The notes beneath the pieces are model-generated. The model saw only the letters and a program-made list of their open reading frames with translations. It made no database searches and had not been told where the DNA came from. Positions 35,526 to 43,493 of a stretch of DNA of 64,000 bases are shown piece by piece. Position 1 is the stretch's first letter, and each line of letters starts with the position of its first letter. This stretch comes from DASZBX01 sp035943635 (GTDB taxonomy: Bacteria; Actinomycetota; Actinomycetes; Streptomycetales; Catenulisporaceae), in assembly GCA_035943635.1 (NCBI GenBank), contig DASZBX010000147.1, positions 62,001-126,000 on the forward strand, written 5' to 3'. The translations under genes and the position numbers were made by a program.

Positions 35526-36995
35526 CTATCTCTTGGCTACTCCTTGCGGGGTGGCTGCGCGGGGCGAGCCGGGCCTGCGATCGGCTGCGTCGAAGCGGGC
35601 GAGGGAGAGTGCGGCCGGGTGCAGGACGAGTTCGAGGGCGTGTAAGAGTTCTTCGTCGAGCCCGCCGAGGTCTGTGGCGAGCTCTTCCAGGACGTCGCGG
35701 GTGATCTCCCGGGCTATGTCGTCGGCGGGTTTGGCCGGTCCTGTTTTGCTTACTGCGGCGGCGGCGCGGGATGGAGTGAGTAACGCCGAGGCCTGCACGA
35801 GGAGCCAGGCGGGCACTCCGGCAGCGCCCTCCGGCGGCGCGAGGTAGGGGCGGGAGCCCTCGAAGCGTTCGTCCTCTGCGAAGTTCTTCTGTTTCACCTT
35901 GGCGAGCGGGCGCGTGGATGTTTTCGCGTCTTGCTGTTTTCCTTCGCGCCCTTCGCGCCACTCGCCCGCGGGCTTCAGGACGTATCCCTCGGCCAGGTTG
36001 TCATCGAGTGCGGGCAAGCCGAAGAGGCTGGAAACCTTGCTGGGAAAGGCGCTCGGCAACTCCTGGAGTCTTGCCGACGGACCGCGTGCGAGCACCGGTA
36101 CGCATACGAGTCCTGCGATCTCGGCTGCGTCTCGGAGGGTCTGGTCCGAGACCCAGCATCTGCCTTCGGGGGTTTCGAACGCTGCGTCGAACGGTAACCA
36201 GCGTAGGTCCGGGGCGTACCAGACGCCTGTCTGCACCGGATCGACACCGGGCACGGCTGTGACGTCCGGGTGCGGGTAACCGCCTCCGGCCAACTCGCCG
36301 TAGATCGTTACCTTTTCTTGCGGGCCTACTGCGCATGCTGCTCGCAATGCCGCGGCCAGCCGTGCTGCGGCCACGGCGAGCGTCGGCCAGATCCGGCTGA
36401 CGCCGAAGAATCCGTCCATCGCGTCGTCCTGCGGCAGCAGTTCGCGGCGCTTCGCCGGGTGCGCCCCGGTCACGTCACAGACCACTGCGAAGTGCGCACC
36501 GTGCACCTTCTCCAGCGCGATCCACTCGCGCACCTCCGGCGCCCCGATCCGGCCGCCTGCGGCGATCTTGGGGTAGGGCAGCAGCAGCGAGGGATCGGCG
36601 TCGTCCGACATGGGCCGATCATCGACCGCCGGAATGTTGGGTGGCAACGGATTTCCCCGCACGTGACCGCGGGCATTCGGGTCGCCGACCGACAGGTCGA
36701 GATGGAACGGCGAACTCTGCTTCGCCGGGTCCCAGCCGTCGCCGAGCGCGCGGTGGACCGCCTCGGCGACATCGGCGGGTCGTACGCCGGCTTTCGGCCG
36801 GTTCATCCAGTTCGCGGGATGCGGATGGCCGGTTTCGACCACCGGCGTGGCGCCGGAGCCGTCACTCAGCTCGACCGCGAACGTGCTGGGCGACCAGCAG
36901 AGCCCCTGGCTGTAAGTCGGCTTTCTGCGAACCCGCCACCGGTAGGCCGTCCCGTCGACGACGATGAGCCGCGAGCCTTTCCTGACGAGTGTCAT
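35526..36995 (-). CDS. Rnl2-family RNA ligase fused to an uncharacterised N-terminal domain
   Basis: 489 residues. Residues 1-105 (RKGSRLIVVDGTAYRWRVRRKP...WDPAKQSSPFHLDL) form a small actinobacterial domain usually found alone, function unknown to me. Residues ~140-489 are a complete nucleotidyltransferase RNA ligase: motif I EKVHGAHF with K163, motif III IYGELAGGGY, IIIa-like LRWLPFDAAF, IV EGYVLKPAGEW, V LAKVKQKNF. The end (LLTPSRAAAAVSKTG...) is like the Rnl2 helical C-domain. The internal Met129 (36611) has no Shine-Dalgarno, so this is one polypeptide. ATG 36995 has GGGGAAG upstream. Its likely reaction is ATP-dependent joining of 3'-OH/5'-PO4 RNA nicks. Codon use is more relaxed than in neighbours, suggesting transfer. 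Confidence 0.85.
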   Translation of the reverse strand: MTLVRKGSRLIVVDGTAYRWRVRRKPTYSQGLCWSPSTFAVELSDGSGATPVVETGHPHPANWMNRPKAGVRPADVAEAVHRALGDGWDPAKQSSPFHLDLSVGDPNARGHVRGNPLPPNIPAVDDRPMSDDADPSLLLPYPKIAAGGRIGAPEVREWIALEKVHGAHFAVVCDVTGAHPAKRRELLPQDDAMDGFFGVSRIWPTLAVAAARLAAALRAACAVGPQEKVTIYGELAGGGYPHPDVTAVPGVDPVQTGVWYAPDLRWLPFDAAFETPEGRCWVSDQTLRDAAEIAGLVCVPVLARGPSARLQELPSAFPSKVSSLFGLPALDDNLAEGYVLKPAGEWREGREGKQQDAKTSTRPLAKVKQKNFAEDERFEGSRPYLAPPEGAAGVPAWLLVQASALLTPSRAAAAVSKTGPAKPADDIAREITRDVLEELATDLGGLDEELLHALELVLHPAALSLARFDAADRRPGSPRAATPQGVAKR

Positions 36996-37238
36996 TGTGC
37001 TTCCCCGGGTAGTTGTCGAGCGCCCGCCAGTATTGTCGGAACCAGCCCGTTGCGCTCGGCATTTTCCGCGGACGTCTGCCGCGGTACGACGCGACCTACC
37101 GCCCCGCAACCCCCTTGCGGCCGGGTGAGCTACCCCACATTACTGAACGGTAGTTATGCTGGGGGGACCACGTATCATCGACTCGACAGAGCTAGCGACC
37201 CGTAGCTGAATCTCCACCGCGCAGGAGGCGCCGGACAC

Positions 37239-38018
37239 ATGAAGATCGTTGTCCTTGTGAAGCAGGTGCCGGACACGGCCGACGACCCACGGCTCGACCC
37301 CGCCACACTCACCGTCGACCGCGCGGCCGTCGACGGACTGATCAACCAGATGGACGAGTACGCCGTCGAGGAGGCCTTGCAGCTGGTGGAGAAGCACGGC
37401 GGCGAGATCACCGTCGTGTCGATGGGCCCCGACGACGCCACCGACGGGTACAAGAAGGCGCTGCAGATGGGCGCGGACAAGGCCGTGTTCCTGAGCGACG
37501 AGGCGCTGGCCGGGTCGGACTCGCTGGCCACCTCCTACGCGCTGGCGCAGGTGCTCGGCTCGCTGGAGTACGACCTGATCCTGCTCGGCTCCGAGGCCTC
37601 GGACGCGCGCACCAGCATGGTGCCGGCGATGCTGGCCGAGCGGCTCGGGCTGCCGCAGCTGACCTTCGCCAACAAGGTGGAGATCGACGGCGACAAGATC
37701 ACCATCAACCGGCTGACCGAGACCGGGCACGACGTGGTCGAGGCGGCCCTGCCGGCGCTGGTCTCCGTGGTGGAGACGATCAACGAGCCGCGGTTCCCCT
37801 CGTTCAAGGGCATCATGGCGGCCAAGAAGAAGCCGGTGGACACGCTCGACCTGGCCGGCGCCTCGATCGACCCGGAACTGGCCGGCTGGGCCGGGTCGCG
37901 GACCAAGGTGCTGGACGCGGCGGTCACCCCGCCCCGGTCCAAGGGCGTCATCGTCCCGGACGAGGGGGAGGGCGGCCGGAAGCTGGCCGAGTTCCTCGCC
38001 GCCAAGAAGTTCATCTAG
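37239..38018 (+). CDS. etfB: Electron transfer flavoprotein beta subunit
   Basis: 259 residues. Carries electrons from acyl-CoA dehydrogenases to the respiratory chain as a heterodimer with EtfA. It has the family start MKIVVLVKQVPDT and the AMP-binding region ALQMGADKAVFLSDEAL, plus the recognition loop near LPALVSVVETINEPRFPS. AGGAGG precedes the ATG. etfA follows after 26 bases, so the two form an operon. The 243 bases upstream, shared with the divergent RNA ligase gene, should hold both promoters, which were not identified. Confidence 0.95.
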   Translation: MKIVVLVKQVPDTADDPRLDPATLTVDRAAVDGLINQMDEYAVEEALQLVEKHGGEITVVSMGPDDATDGYKKALQMGADKAVFLSDEALAGSDSLATSYALAQVLGSLEYDLILLGSEASDARTSMVPAMLAERLGLPQLTFANKVEIDGDKITINRLTETGHDVVEAALPALVSVVETINEPRFPSFKGIMAAKKKPVDTLDLAGASIDPELAGWAGSRTKVLDAAVTPPRSKGVIVPDEGEGGRKLAEFLAAKKFI

Positions 38019-38044
38019 CCGCCGACCGCCAGGGAGATAAGAAC

Positions 38045-39019
38045 ATGTCCGAGATCCTCGTTCTGGTCGACCACGCCGACGGCGCGGTCAAGAAGGTGAC
38101 CCTCGAACTGCTGACCAAGGCCCGCGAACTGGCCGAGGCCGGCGGGCACACCGTGGCCGCGGTCTACGTCGGCCCCGGGTTCGACGCGGCGAAGGACCGG
38201 CTGGCCGAGTACGGCGCGGCCAAGGTCTACGTGGCCGAGTCCGCCGAGCTCGACGGCTACGTCACCGCGCCCCGGGCCGAGCTGCTGGCCAAGCTGTTCG
38301 CCGAGGCCGCGCCCGCGGCCCTGCTGATCGGCTCCACCTCCGAGGGCAAGGAGATCGCCGGGCGGCTGGCCGTGAAGACCGGCTCCGGCGTGCTGACCGA
38401 CGCGGTCGACCTGAAGCTGGACGGCGGCCGGTTCGTGGCCGAGCAGTCCATCTTCGGCGGCTCCTCGGTGGTGCACTCCGCGGTCACCGGCGGCACGCCG
38501 ATCGTGACCCTGCGGCCGAACGCCACCGCCCCGGTGCCCGGCGCCGCGGCGGCCGAGCGGGTGGACGTGTCGGTGGAGCTGTCCGAGCCGGCCAAGCTGG
38601 CCCGGATCGTCGAGCGGGTGGTCGTGCCCAAGGGCGACCGGCCCGAGCTGACCGAGGCCGCGATCGTGGTCTCCGGCGGCCGCGGAGTCGGCTCGGCCGA
38701 GAAGTTCGGCGTGATCGAGGCGCTGGCCGACCAGCTCGGCGCGGCCGTCGGCGCCTCGCGCGCGGCGGTGGACTCCGGCTGGTACCCGCACCAGTCCCAG
38801 GTCGGCCAGACCGGCAAGACGGTCTCCCCGCAGCTGTACGTCGCCTGCGGCATCTCCGGCGCGATCCAGCACCGGGCCGGCATGCAGACCTCGAAGACGA
38901 TCGTCGCGGTGAACAAGGACGCCGAGGCGCCGATCTTCGAACTGGTCGACTTCGGCGTGGTCGGCGACCTGTTCGCCGTCGTGCCGCAGGCGACCGAGGA
39001 CATCGCCGGGCGCAAGTGA
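38045..39019 (+). CDS. etfA: Electron transfer flavoprotein alpha subunit
   Basis: 324 residues. Binds FAD. The C-terminal FAD-binding domain is complete: SGGRGVGSAEKFGVIEALAD, AVDSGWYPHQSQVGQTGKTVSP, ACGISGAIQHRAGM, VAVNKDAEAPIFE. The start has AGGGAGA about 10 bases upstream. Second gene of etfBA, in the same order and position (before nifS and mnmA) as in Streptomyces. Confidence 0.95.
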   Translation: MSEILVLVDHADGAVKKVTLELLTKARELAEAGGHTVAAVYVGPGFDAAKDRLAEYGAAKVYVAESAELDGYVTAPRAELLAKLFAEAAPAALLIGSTSEGKEIAGRLAVKTGSGVLTDAVDLKLDGGRFVAEQSIFGGSSVVHSAVTGGTPIVTLRPNATAPVPGAAAAERVDVSVELSEPAKLARIVERVVVPKGDRPELTEAAIVVSGGRGVGSAEKFGVIEALADQLGAAVGASRAAVDSGWYPHQSQVGQTGKTVSPQLYVACGISGAIQHRAGMQTSKTIVAVNKDAEAPIFELVDFGVVGDLFAVVPQATEDIAGRK

Positions 39020-39187
39020 CCCGGCCGTGACCCGCCGGTGACCCGGGCCGCGGCCCGGCGGTGGGCGGCCGCGGGACGGACGGGGCCGACGATCGTCGTG
39101 CTCTGCCTCGTCCCGCGCCGCGCACCGTACCACCCCGCCGCCGCCACGGCCGCAGACCGGCCCTGACCGGCCGGGGCCGTGGTGCAC

Positions 39188-39193
39188 TAGAAT
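39188..39193 (+). promoter_or_regulatory. Putative -10 hexamer of the cysteine desulfurase gene
   Basis: TAGAAT ends 10 bases before ATG 39204 with no Shine-Dalgarno between, so the mRNA would have almost no leader. Confidence 0.4.
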
Positions 39194-39203
39194 TCGGCAC
39201 GTT

Positions 39204-40382
39204 ATGACCACTTACCTCGATCACGCGGCCACCACGCCGATGCACCCGGACGCGATCGCCGCGATGAGCGGACAGTTCGCCCGGGTCGGCAACGCCAACT
39301 CCCTGCACGCGGCCGGCCGGTCGGCCCGGCGGGTGGTCGAGGAGTCCCGCGAGGCCCTGGCGGCCACGCTCGGCGCGCGGCCCAGCCACATCGTCTTCAC
39401 CAGCGGCGGGACCGAGGCGGACAACCTCGCGGTCAAGGGCCTGTACTGGTCCCGGCGCGAGGCCGACCCGGCCCGGACCCGGATCCTGGCCCCCCGGATC
39501 GAGCACCACGCGGTGCTCGACCCGCTGGTCTGGCTGGAGGAGCACGAGGGCGCCCGGATCGAGTGGCTGCCGGTGGACGAACACGGCCGGGTGCTGCCCG
39601 GCGCGCTGGACGCGGCGATCGGCGGCGAACCGCAGACCGTCGCGCTGGCCACCGTGATGTGGGCGAACAACGAGGTCGGCACGGTCCAGCCGATCCGCGA
39701 CCTGGTCGCCGTGGCGCACTCCTACGACATCCCGATCCACTCGGACGCGGTGCAGGCCTTCGGCCACCTGGAGGTCGACTTCGGCGCCAGCGGCCTGGAC
39801 GCGATGACCGTGACCGGGCACAAGGTCGGCGGCCCGATCGGCGTCGGCGCGCTGCTGCTGGACCGCGCGGTCCGGCTCACCCCGCAGCTGCACGGCGGCG
39901 GCCAGGAGCGCGACGTGCGCTCGGGCACGCTGGACGTGCCCGCGATCGCCGGGCTGGCCGCCGCCGCCAAGGCCGCGCACGCCGACCTGGCCGCCGAGGC
40001 CGCCCGCCTGTCCACCCTGCGCGACCGGCTGATCGACGCGGTGACCGGCGCGGTGCCCGAGGCGATCCTGTCCGGCGACCCGGACCGCGGGCCCGAGTCC
40101 CGGCTGCCGGGCATCGCGCACTTCTGCTTCCCCGGCTGCGAGGGCGACTCGCTGCTGCTCCTGCTGGACGCCCGGGAGATCGAGTGCTCGACCGGCTCGG
40201 CCTGCTCGGCCGGCATCGCCCAGCCGAGCCACGTGCTGCTCGCGATGGGTTGCGACGAGAAACTGGCCCGCGGCTCGCTGCGCTTCTCGCTCGGCCGCAC
40301 CTCGACCGAGCAGGACGTCGAGTCGCTGGCCAAGGCCCTGCCGGCCGTGGTCGAACGGGCCCGGACGGCCGGACTGAGCTGA
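39204..40382 (+). CDS. Cysteine desulfurase (NifS/IscS family)
   Basis: 392 residues. PLP enzyme that moves cysteine sulfur to an acceptor. It has YLDHAATTPM at the start, the PLP-lysine motif VTGHKVGGPIGVGAL, and the catalytic-cysteine loop STGSACSAG. mnmA follows 67 bases later. In actinobacteria this pair supplies sulfur for tRNA 2-thiouridine, and possibly Fe-S clusters. Full length. Confidence 0.93.
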   Translation: MTTYLDHAATTPMHPDAIAAMSGQFARVGNANSLHAAGRSARRVVEESREALAATLGARPSHIVFTSGGTEADNLAVKGLYWSRREADPARTRILAPRIEHHAVLDPLVWLEEHEGARIEWLPVDEHGRVLPGALDAAIGGEPQTVALATVMWANNEVGTVQPIRDLVAVAHSYDIPIHSDAVQAFGHLEVDFGASGLDAMTVTGHKVGGPIGVGALLLDRAVRLTPQLHGGGQERDVRSGTLDVPAIAGLAAAAKAAHADLAAEAARLSTLRDRLIDAVTGAVPEAILSGDPDRGPESRLPGIAHFCFPGCEGDSLLLLLDAREIECSTGSACSAGIAQPSHVLLAMGCDEKLARGSLRFSLGRTSTEQDVESLAKALPAVVERARTAGLS

Positions 40383-40437
40383 CCGGCGCCCCGCCGCCGC
40401 CCTGAATTAACCGGAGCGATCACAAAATCCGATCGCG

Positions 40438-40443
40438 TACCCT
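40438..40443 (+). promoter_or_regulatory. Putative -10 hexamer for leaderless mnmA mRNA
   Basis: TACCCT, identical to the rimO hexamer, ends 6 bases before ATG 40450. No useful Shine-Dalgarno. Confidence 0.45.
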
Positions 40444-40449
40444 AGAGGT

Positions 40450-41562
40450 ATGCGCGTTCTAGCAGCGATGAGCGGTGGAGTCGACTCGGCGGTGGCCGCG
40501 GCGCGGGCGGTCGACGCCGGCTACGAGGTGACCGGGGTGCACCTGGCCCTGTCCAAGAACCCCCAGTCCTTCCGCACCGGGGCCCGCGGCTGCTGCACGG
40601 TCGAGGACTCCCGGGACGCGCGCCGGGCCGCGGACGTGATCGGCATCCCGTTCTACATCTGGGACCTGGCCGAGCGCTTCCACGCGGACGTGGTGGACGA
40701 CTTCGTGAACGAGTACGCGGCCGGGCGCACCCCGAACCCCTGCCTGAAGTGCAACGAGAAGATCAAGTTCGAGGCCCTGCTGGACAAGGCGCTCGCGCTC
40801 GGCTTCGACGCCGTGTGCACCGGCCACTACGCGCGCCTGGTGGACGGCCCGGACGGCCGGGAGCTGCACCGCGCGGCCGACCCGGCCAAGGACCAGTCGT
40901 ACGTGCTCGGCGTGCTCGACGCCGGACAGCTGGCGCACGCCTGCTTCCCGCTCGGCGGCTCGCTCAAGACCGAGGTGCGGGCCGAGGCGGACCGGCGCGG
41001 CCTGGCCGTGGCGGACAAGCCGGACTCCCACGACATCTGCTTCATCGCCGACGGCGACACCCGCAAGTTCCTGGCCGACCGGCTCGGCGCCGCGCCCGGG
41101 CCGATCGTGGACACCTCCGGCAAGGTGCTCGGCGAGCACTCCGGGGCCTACGGCTACACGATCGGGCAGCGCAGGGGCCTGAAGATCGGGGACCCGGCCG
41201 GGGACGGGCGCCCGCGCTACGTGCTGGACATCACCCCGGTGACCAACACCGTGACGGTCGGCCCGGCCGAGCAGCTCGCGGTGACCGGGCTGACCGGCGG
41301 GCACGTGCGCTGGTGCGGAGCGTCCGAGCCGGCGCGGTCGGCGGTCGAGTTCGCCTGCACCGCGCAGCTGCGCGCGCACGGCGACCCGGTCCCGGCCCGC
41401 GCCGGCTACGACCCGGCCGCCGGCGAGGTCCGGGTCCGGCTGGCCCAGGCCGCCACCGGGATCGCCCCGGGCCAGACCGCGGTGCTCTACGACGGGACCC
41501 GGGTGATCGGCTCGTCCATCATCACCGCGACCCGCCGGGCCGAACTGTCCGGCGCCGAGTAG
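40450..41562 (+). CDS. mnmA: tRNA-specific 2-thiouridylase MnmA
   Basis: 370 residues. Adenylates and thiolates U34 of tRNA for Lys, Glu and Gln. PP-loop SGGVDSAVAA at the N-terminus; the catalytic cysteine pair in NPCLKCNEKIKF and SHDICFIADGD; QRRGLKIGD in the central domain. Receives sulfur from the adjacent cysteine desulfurase. Ends before a strong bidirectional hairpin. Confidence 0.95.
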   Translation: MRVLAAMSGGVDSAVAAARAVDAGYEVTGVHLALSKNPQSFRTGARGCCTVEDSRDARRAADVIGIPFYIWDLAERFHADVVDDFVNEYAAGRTPNPCLKCNEKIKFEALLDKALALGFDAVCTGHYARLVDGPDGRELHRAADPAKDQSYVLGVLDAGQLAHACFPLGGSLKTEVRAEADRRGLAVADKPDSHDICFIADGDTRKFLADRLGAAPGPIVDTSGKVLGEHSGAYGYTIGQRRGLKIGDPAGDGRPRYVLDITPVTNTVTVGPAEQLAVTGLTGGHVRWCGASEPARSAVEFACTAQLRAHGDPVPARAGYDPAAGEVRVRLAQAATGIAPGQTAVLYDGTRVIGSSIITATRRAELSGAE

Positions 41563-41621
41563 CCGGTAGTCGACCACCCCCTCAGTCGGACGAGGCGGAT
41601 CTCCAGTCCCCACAGCGAAAA

Positions 41622-41657
41622 TCCGGCCCTGCCCCGAGCATTCGGGGCAGGGCCGGA
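41622..41657. terminator. 16-bp hairpin between convergent mnmA and the hypothetical gene
   Basis: TCCGGCCCTGCCCCGA (41622-41637), loop GCAT, and its perfect complement at 41642-41657. Suited to terminate transcription from both sides. Confidence 0.85.
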
Positions 41658-41689
41658 CTCGTTGATCCAGACCGGATCCGGGCGGGCCG

Positions 41690-42142
41690 TCACACGTCGA
41701 AGCGGACGTACACGCCCCGGCGCTCGATCTTGCCGAGCGCGGCCAGCATCGACAGCGAGCGCAGCAGGTGCGCGTACCGCGGGGCGGTCCAGTCCGTGCC
41801 CCAGGACCGCACCTCCCAGTCCACCGCCAGGTCGTCCAGCCGCCGGTTGGCGCAGCGGCGCAGCTGGCGGCACAGGGCCGTGCGCACGGCCAGCACGATC
41901 CGCTCCTCGGTGCCGTGGGCCAGCGCGGTCACCGGGCCGCCGACCGCGCCGGCCGGGGTGAGCACCGCCTCCCGGACCAGCCCGGGGTCGTGCCCGGTCA
42001 TCAGCAGGTCCAGCTCGACCAGCTGGGTCGGGTCCAGGTCGCCGGCGTCGACGCAGGCCAGGTCGAGTCCCGCCGGATCGCCGCCCGCCGACGCGAGCCG
42101 CAGCAGTTCGTCCGTGGTCGCCGCGAAGAAGATGGTTTGCAC
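41690..42142 (-). CDS. Conserved-looking hypothetical protein
   Basis: 150 residues, GTG start with AAGGGAGG upstream. Not recognised. Acidic N-terminal half with no membrane segment; the C-terminal half has WEVRSWGTDWTAPRYAHLLRSLSMLAALGKIERRGVYVRFDV, which looks like a compact winged or wedge domain. Sits between mnmA and the methionine-synthase-like gene. Coding is supported by the RBS, GC bias and proper ending near the shared terminator. Confidence 0.7.
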   Translation of the reverse strand: MQTIFFAATTDELLRLASAGGDPAGLDLACVDAGDLDPTQLVELDLLMTGHDPGLVREAVLTPAGAVGGPVTALAHGTEERIVLAVRTALCRQLRRCANRRLDDLAVDWEVRSWGTDWTAPRYAHLLRSLSMLAALGKIERRGVYVRFDV

Positions 42143-42323
42143 GACGCCTCCCTTGTCGACGGCGCCGTCCGTCCGGCGCCTTCATGTGTTGAGCATTCGG
42201 TGGAGCATTCATTGTGCAGCTGACGGCAGAGTGTTGCAGAACAGGGCCGCCCGCGCATCCGTTTTCCAGTCCGTTTCGTCAACGTGGGTGAACTGGGCGC
42301 GAGCCGGTCCCCAACGTATCCTC

Positions 42324-42329
42324 TACTCT
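42324..42329 (+). promoter_or_regulatory. Putative -10 hexamer for leaderless methionine-synthase-like mRNA
   Basis: TACTCT ends 7 bases before ATG 42337; the intervening TCGAGGC is too close to act as a normal ribosome binding site. Confidence 0.45.
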
Positions 42330-42336
42330 TCGAGGC

Positions 42337-43368
42337 ATGACTACTGGGAGTTCGGTACCGACACCGCCCGCGGCGACCGGGGTGGGGTCGCTGCCCGGCA
42401 CGGACTTCGCCGAGGCCCTGCGGATGGTCAACGGCCTGCTCGGCGAGGGGCCGGGCCTGCCGTACCTGCCCGAACTGCCGGCGCGCGGGGTCGGCGCCGA
42501 TCTGGTCGGGCGCGGCGCGGCCCTGCTTGTGGACCTGCACGCCGAGGTGCAGCCCTCCGGGTGGCGGCTGGTGGACCACCCCGGGCGCGACGCGCGCCGC
42601 GCGGTGGGCTTCCTGCACTCCGACCTGGACGACGTGGAAGAGTTCAGCCAAGGCTACAACGGACCGCTCAAGGTCCAGGTGACCGGGCCGTGGACTCTGG
42701 CCGCCTCCCTGGAGCTGCACTACGGCGACCGGATGCTGGCCGACCGCGGCGCGTGCCGGGACCTGGCCGGATCGCTGGCCCAGGGCGTGGCCGACCACCT
42801 GGCCCAGGTCCGCAAGCGGGTGCCCGGCGCGCAGCTGGTATTGCAGTTGGACGAGCCGTCACTTCCGGGCGTGTTGAGCGGCGAGGTGCCCACGGCCAGC
42901 GGGTTCGGGCGGCTTCGGGCGGTGCCGGAGCCGGTCGCCCGCGAGGCGCTGCGGGCGGTGATCGACGCGGCCGAGGTGCCGGTCATCGTGCACTGCTGCG
43001 CGGCGCGGTATCCGTTCGATGTAGTCCGCACGGCCGGTGCGGCCGGGTTCTCGTTCGACTGGTCGCTGCTCGGCACACGCAGCGACGACACGATCGCCGA
43101 GGCGGTCGAAGCCGGCATGCTGCTGTATGCCGGAGTGGTGCCCTCACTCGACCCGGCTCCGCCTGCGAAGCCGAATCAGGACCTGACGTGGCGGGCCGTG
43201 CGCGAGGACCTGCTGGGTCTGGGACGGCTCGGATTCAGCGCGGCGCAGGTCGCGCGGGCGCTCGTCGTCACCCCTTCGTGCGGTCTCGCGGGAGCCTCGC
43301 CGGCCTGGGCCCGGCGGGCCACCGAAATGTGCGCGGACACCGCCCGCGCCTTGGCCGAAGACCTCTGA
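42337..43368 (+). CDS. Methionine synthase-like protein (MetE C-terminal family)
   Basis: 343 residues. Corresponds to the catalytic C-terminal barrel of cobalamin-independent methionine synthase: TGVGSLPGTDFAEAL start, KVQVTGPWTLA, LQLDEPSLP, the zinc-site VIVHCC, and VTPSCGLAGASPAWA with the second Zn cysteine. It lacks the N-terminal half of MetE, so the methyl donor is probably not polyglutamyl-folate; stand-alone versions with a corrinoid partner are known in other lineages. Its position between mnmA and ligA is conserved in actinobacteria. Confidence 0.82.
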   Translation: MTTGSSVPTPPAATGVGSLPGTDFAEALRMVNGLLGEGPGLPYLPELPARGVGADLVGRGAALLVDLHAEVQPSGWRLVDHPGRDARRAVGFLHSDLDDVEEFSQGYNGPLKVQVTGPWTLAASLELHYGDRMLADRGACRDLAGSLAQGVADHLAQVRKRVPGAQLVLQLDEPSLPGVLSGEVPTASGFGRLRAVPEPVAREALRAVIDAAEVPVIVHCCAARYPFDVVRTAGAAGFSFDWSLLGTRSDDTIAEAVEAGMLLYAGVVPSLDPAPPAKPNQDLTWRAVREDLLGLGRLGFSAAQVARALVVTPSCGLAGASPAWARRATEMCADTARALAEDL

Positions 43369-43493
43369 GACGGGCCGCGAAACCTGGCCGTTTCCAGCCG
43401 CCGGCCGCGCGCGAAACGGGTTTTGTCGGTGGTCAGCGGTAGTTTGGTGGTGAGCAGGTGGTCGCCTGCCGGCTAGCCGAAAGGGTACTTGAG

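Noticed and set aside
36226..36611. Separate RNA ligase gene starting at an internal ATG (36611)
   Set aside because: No Shine-Dalgarno precedes it and no stop separates the two domains; a fusion is the simpler reading.
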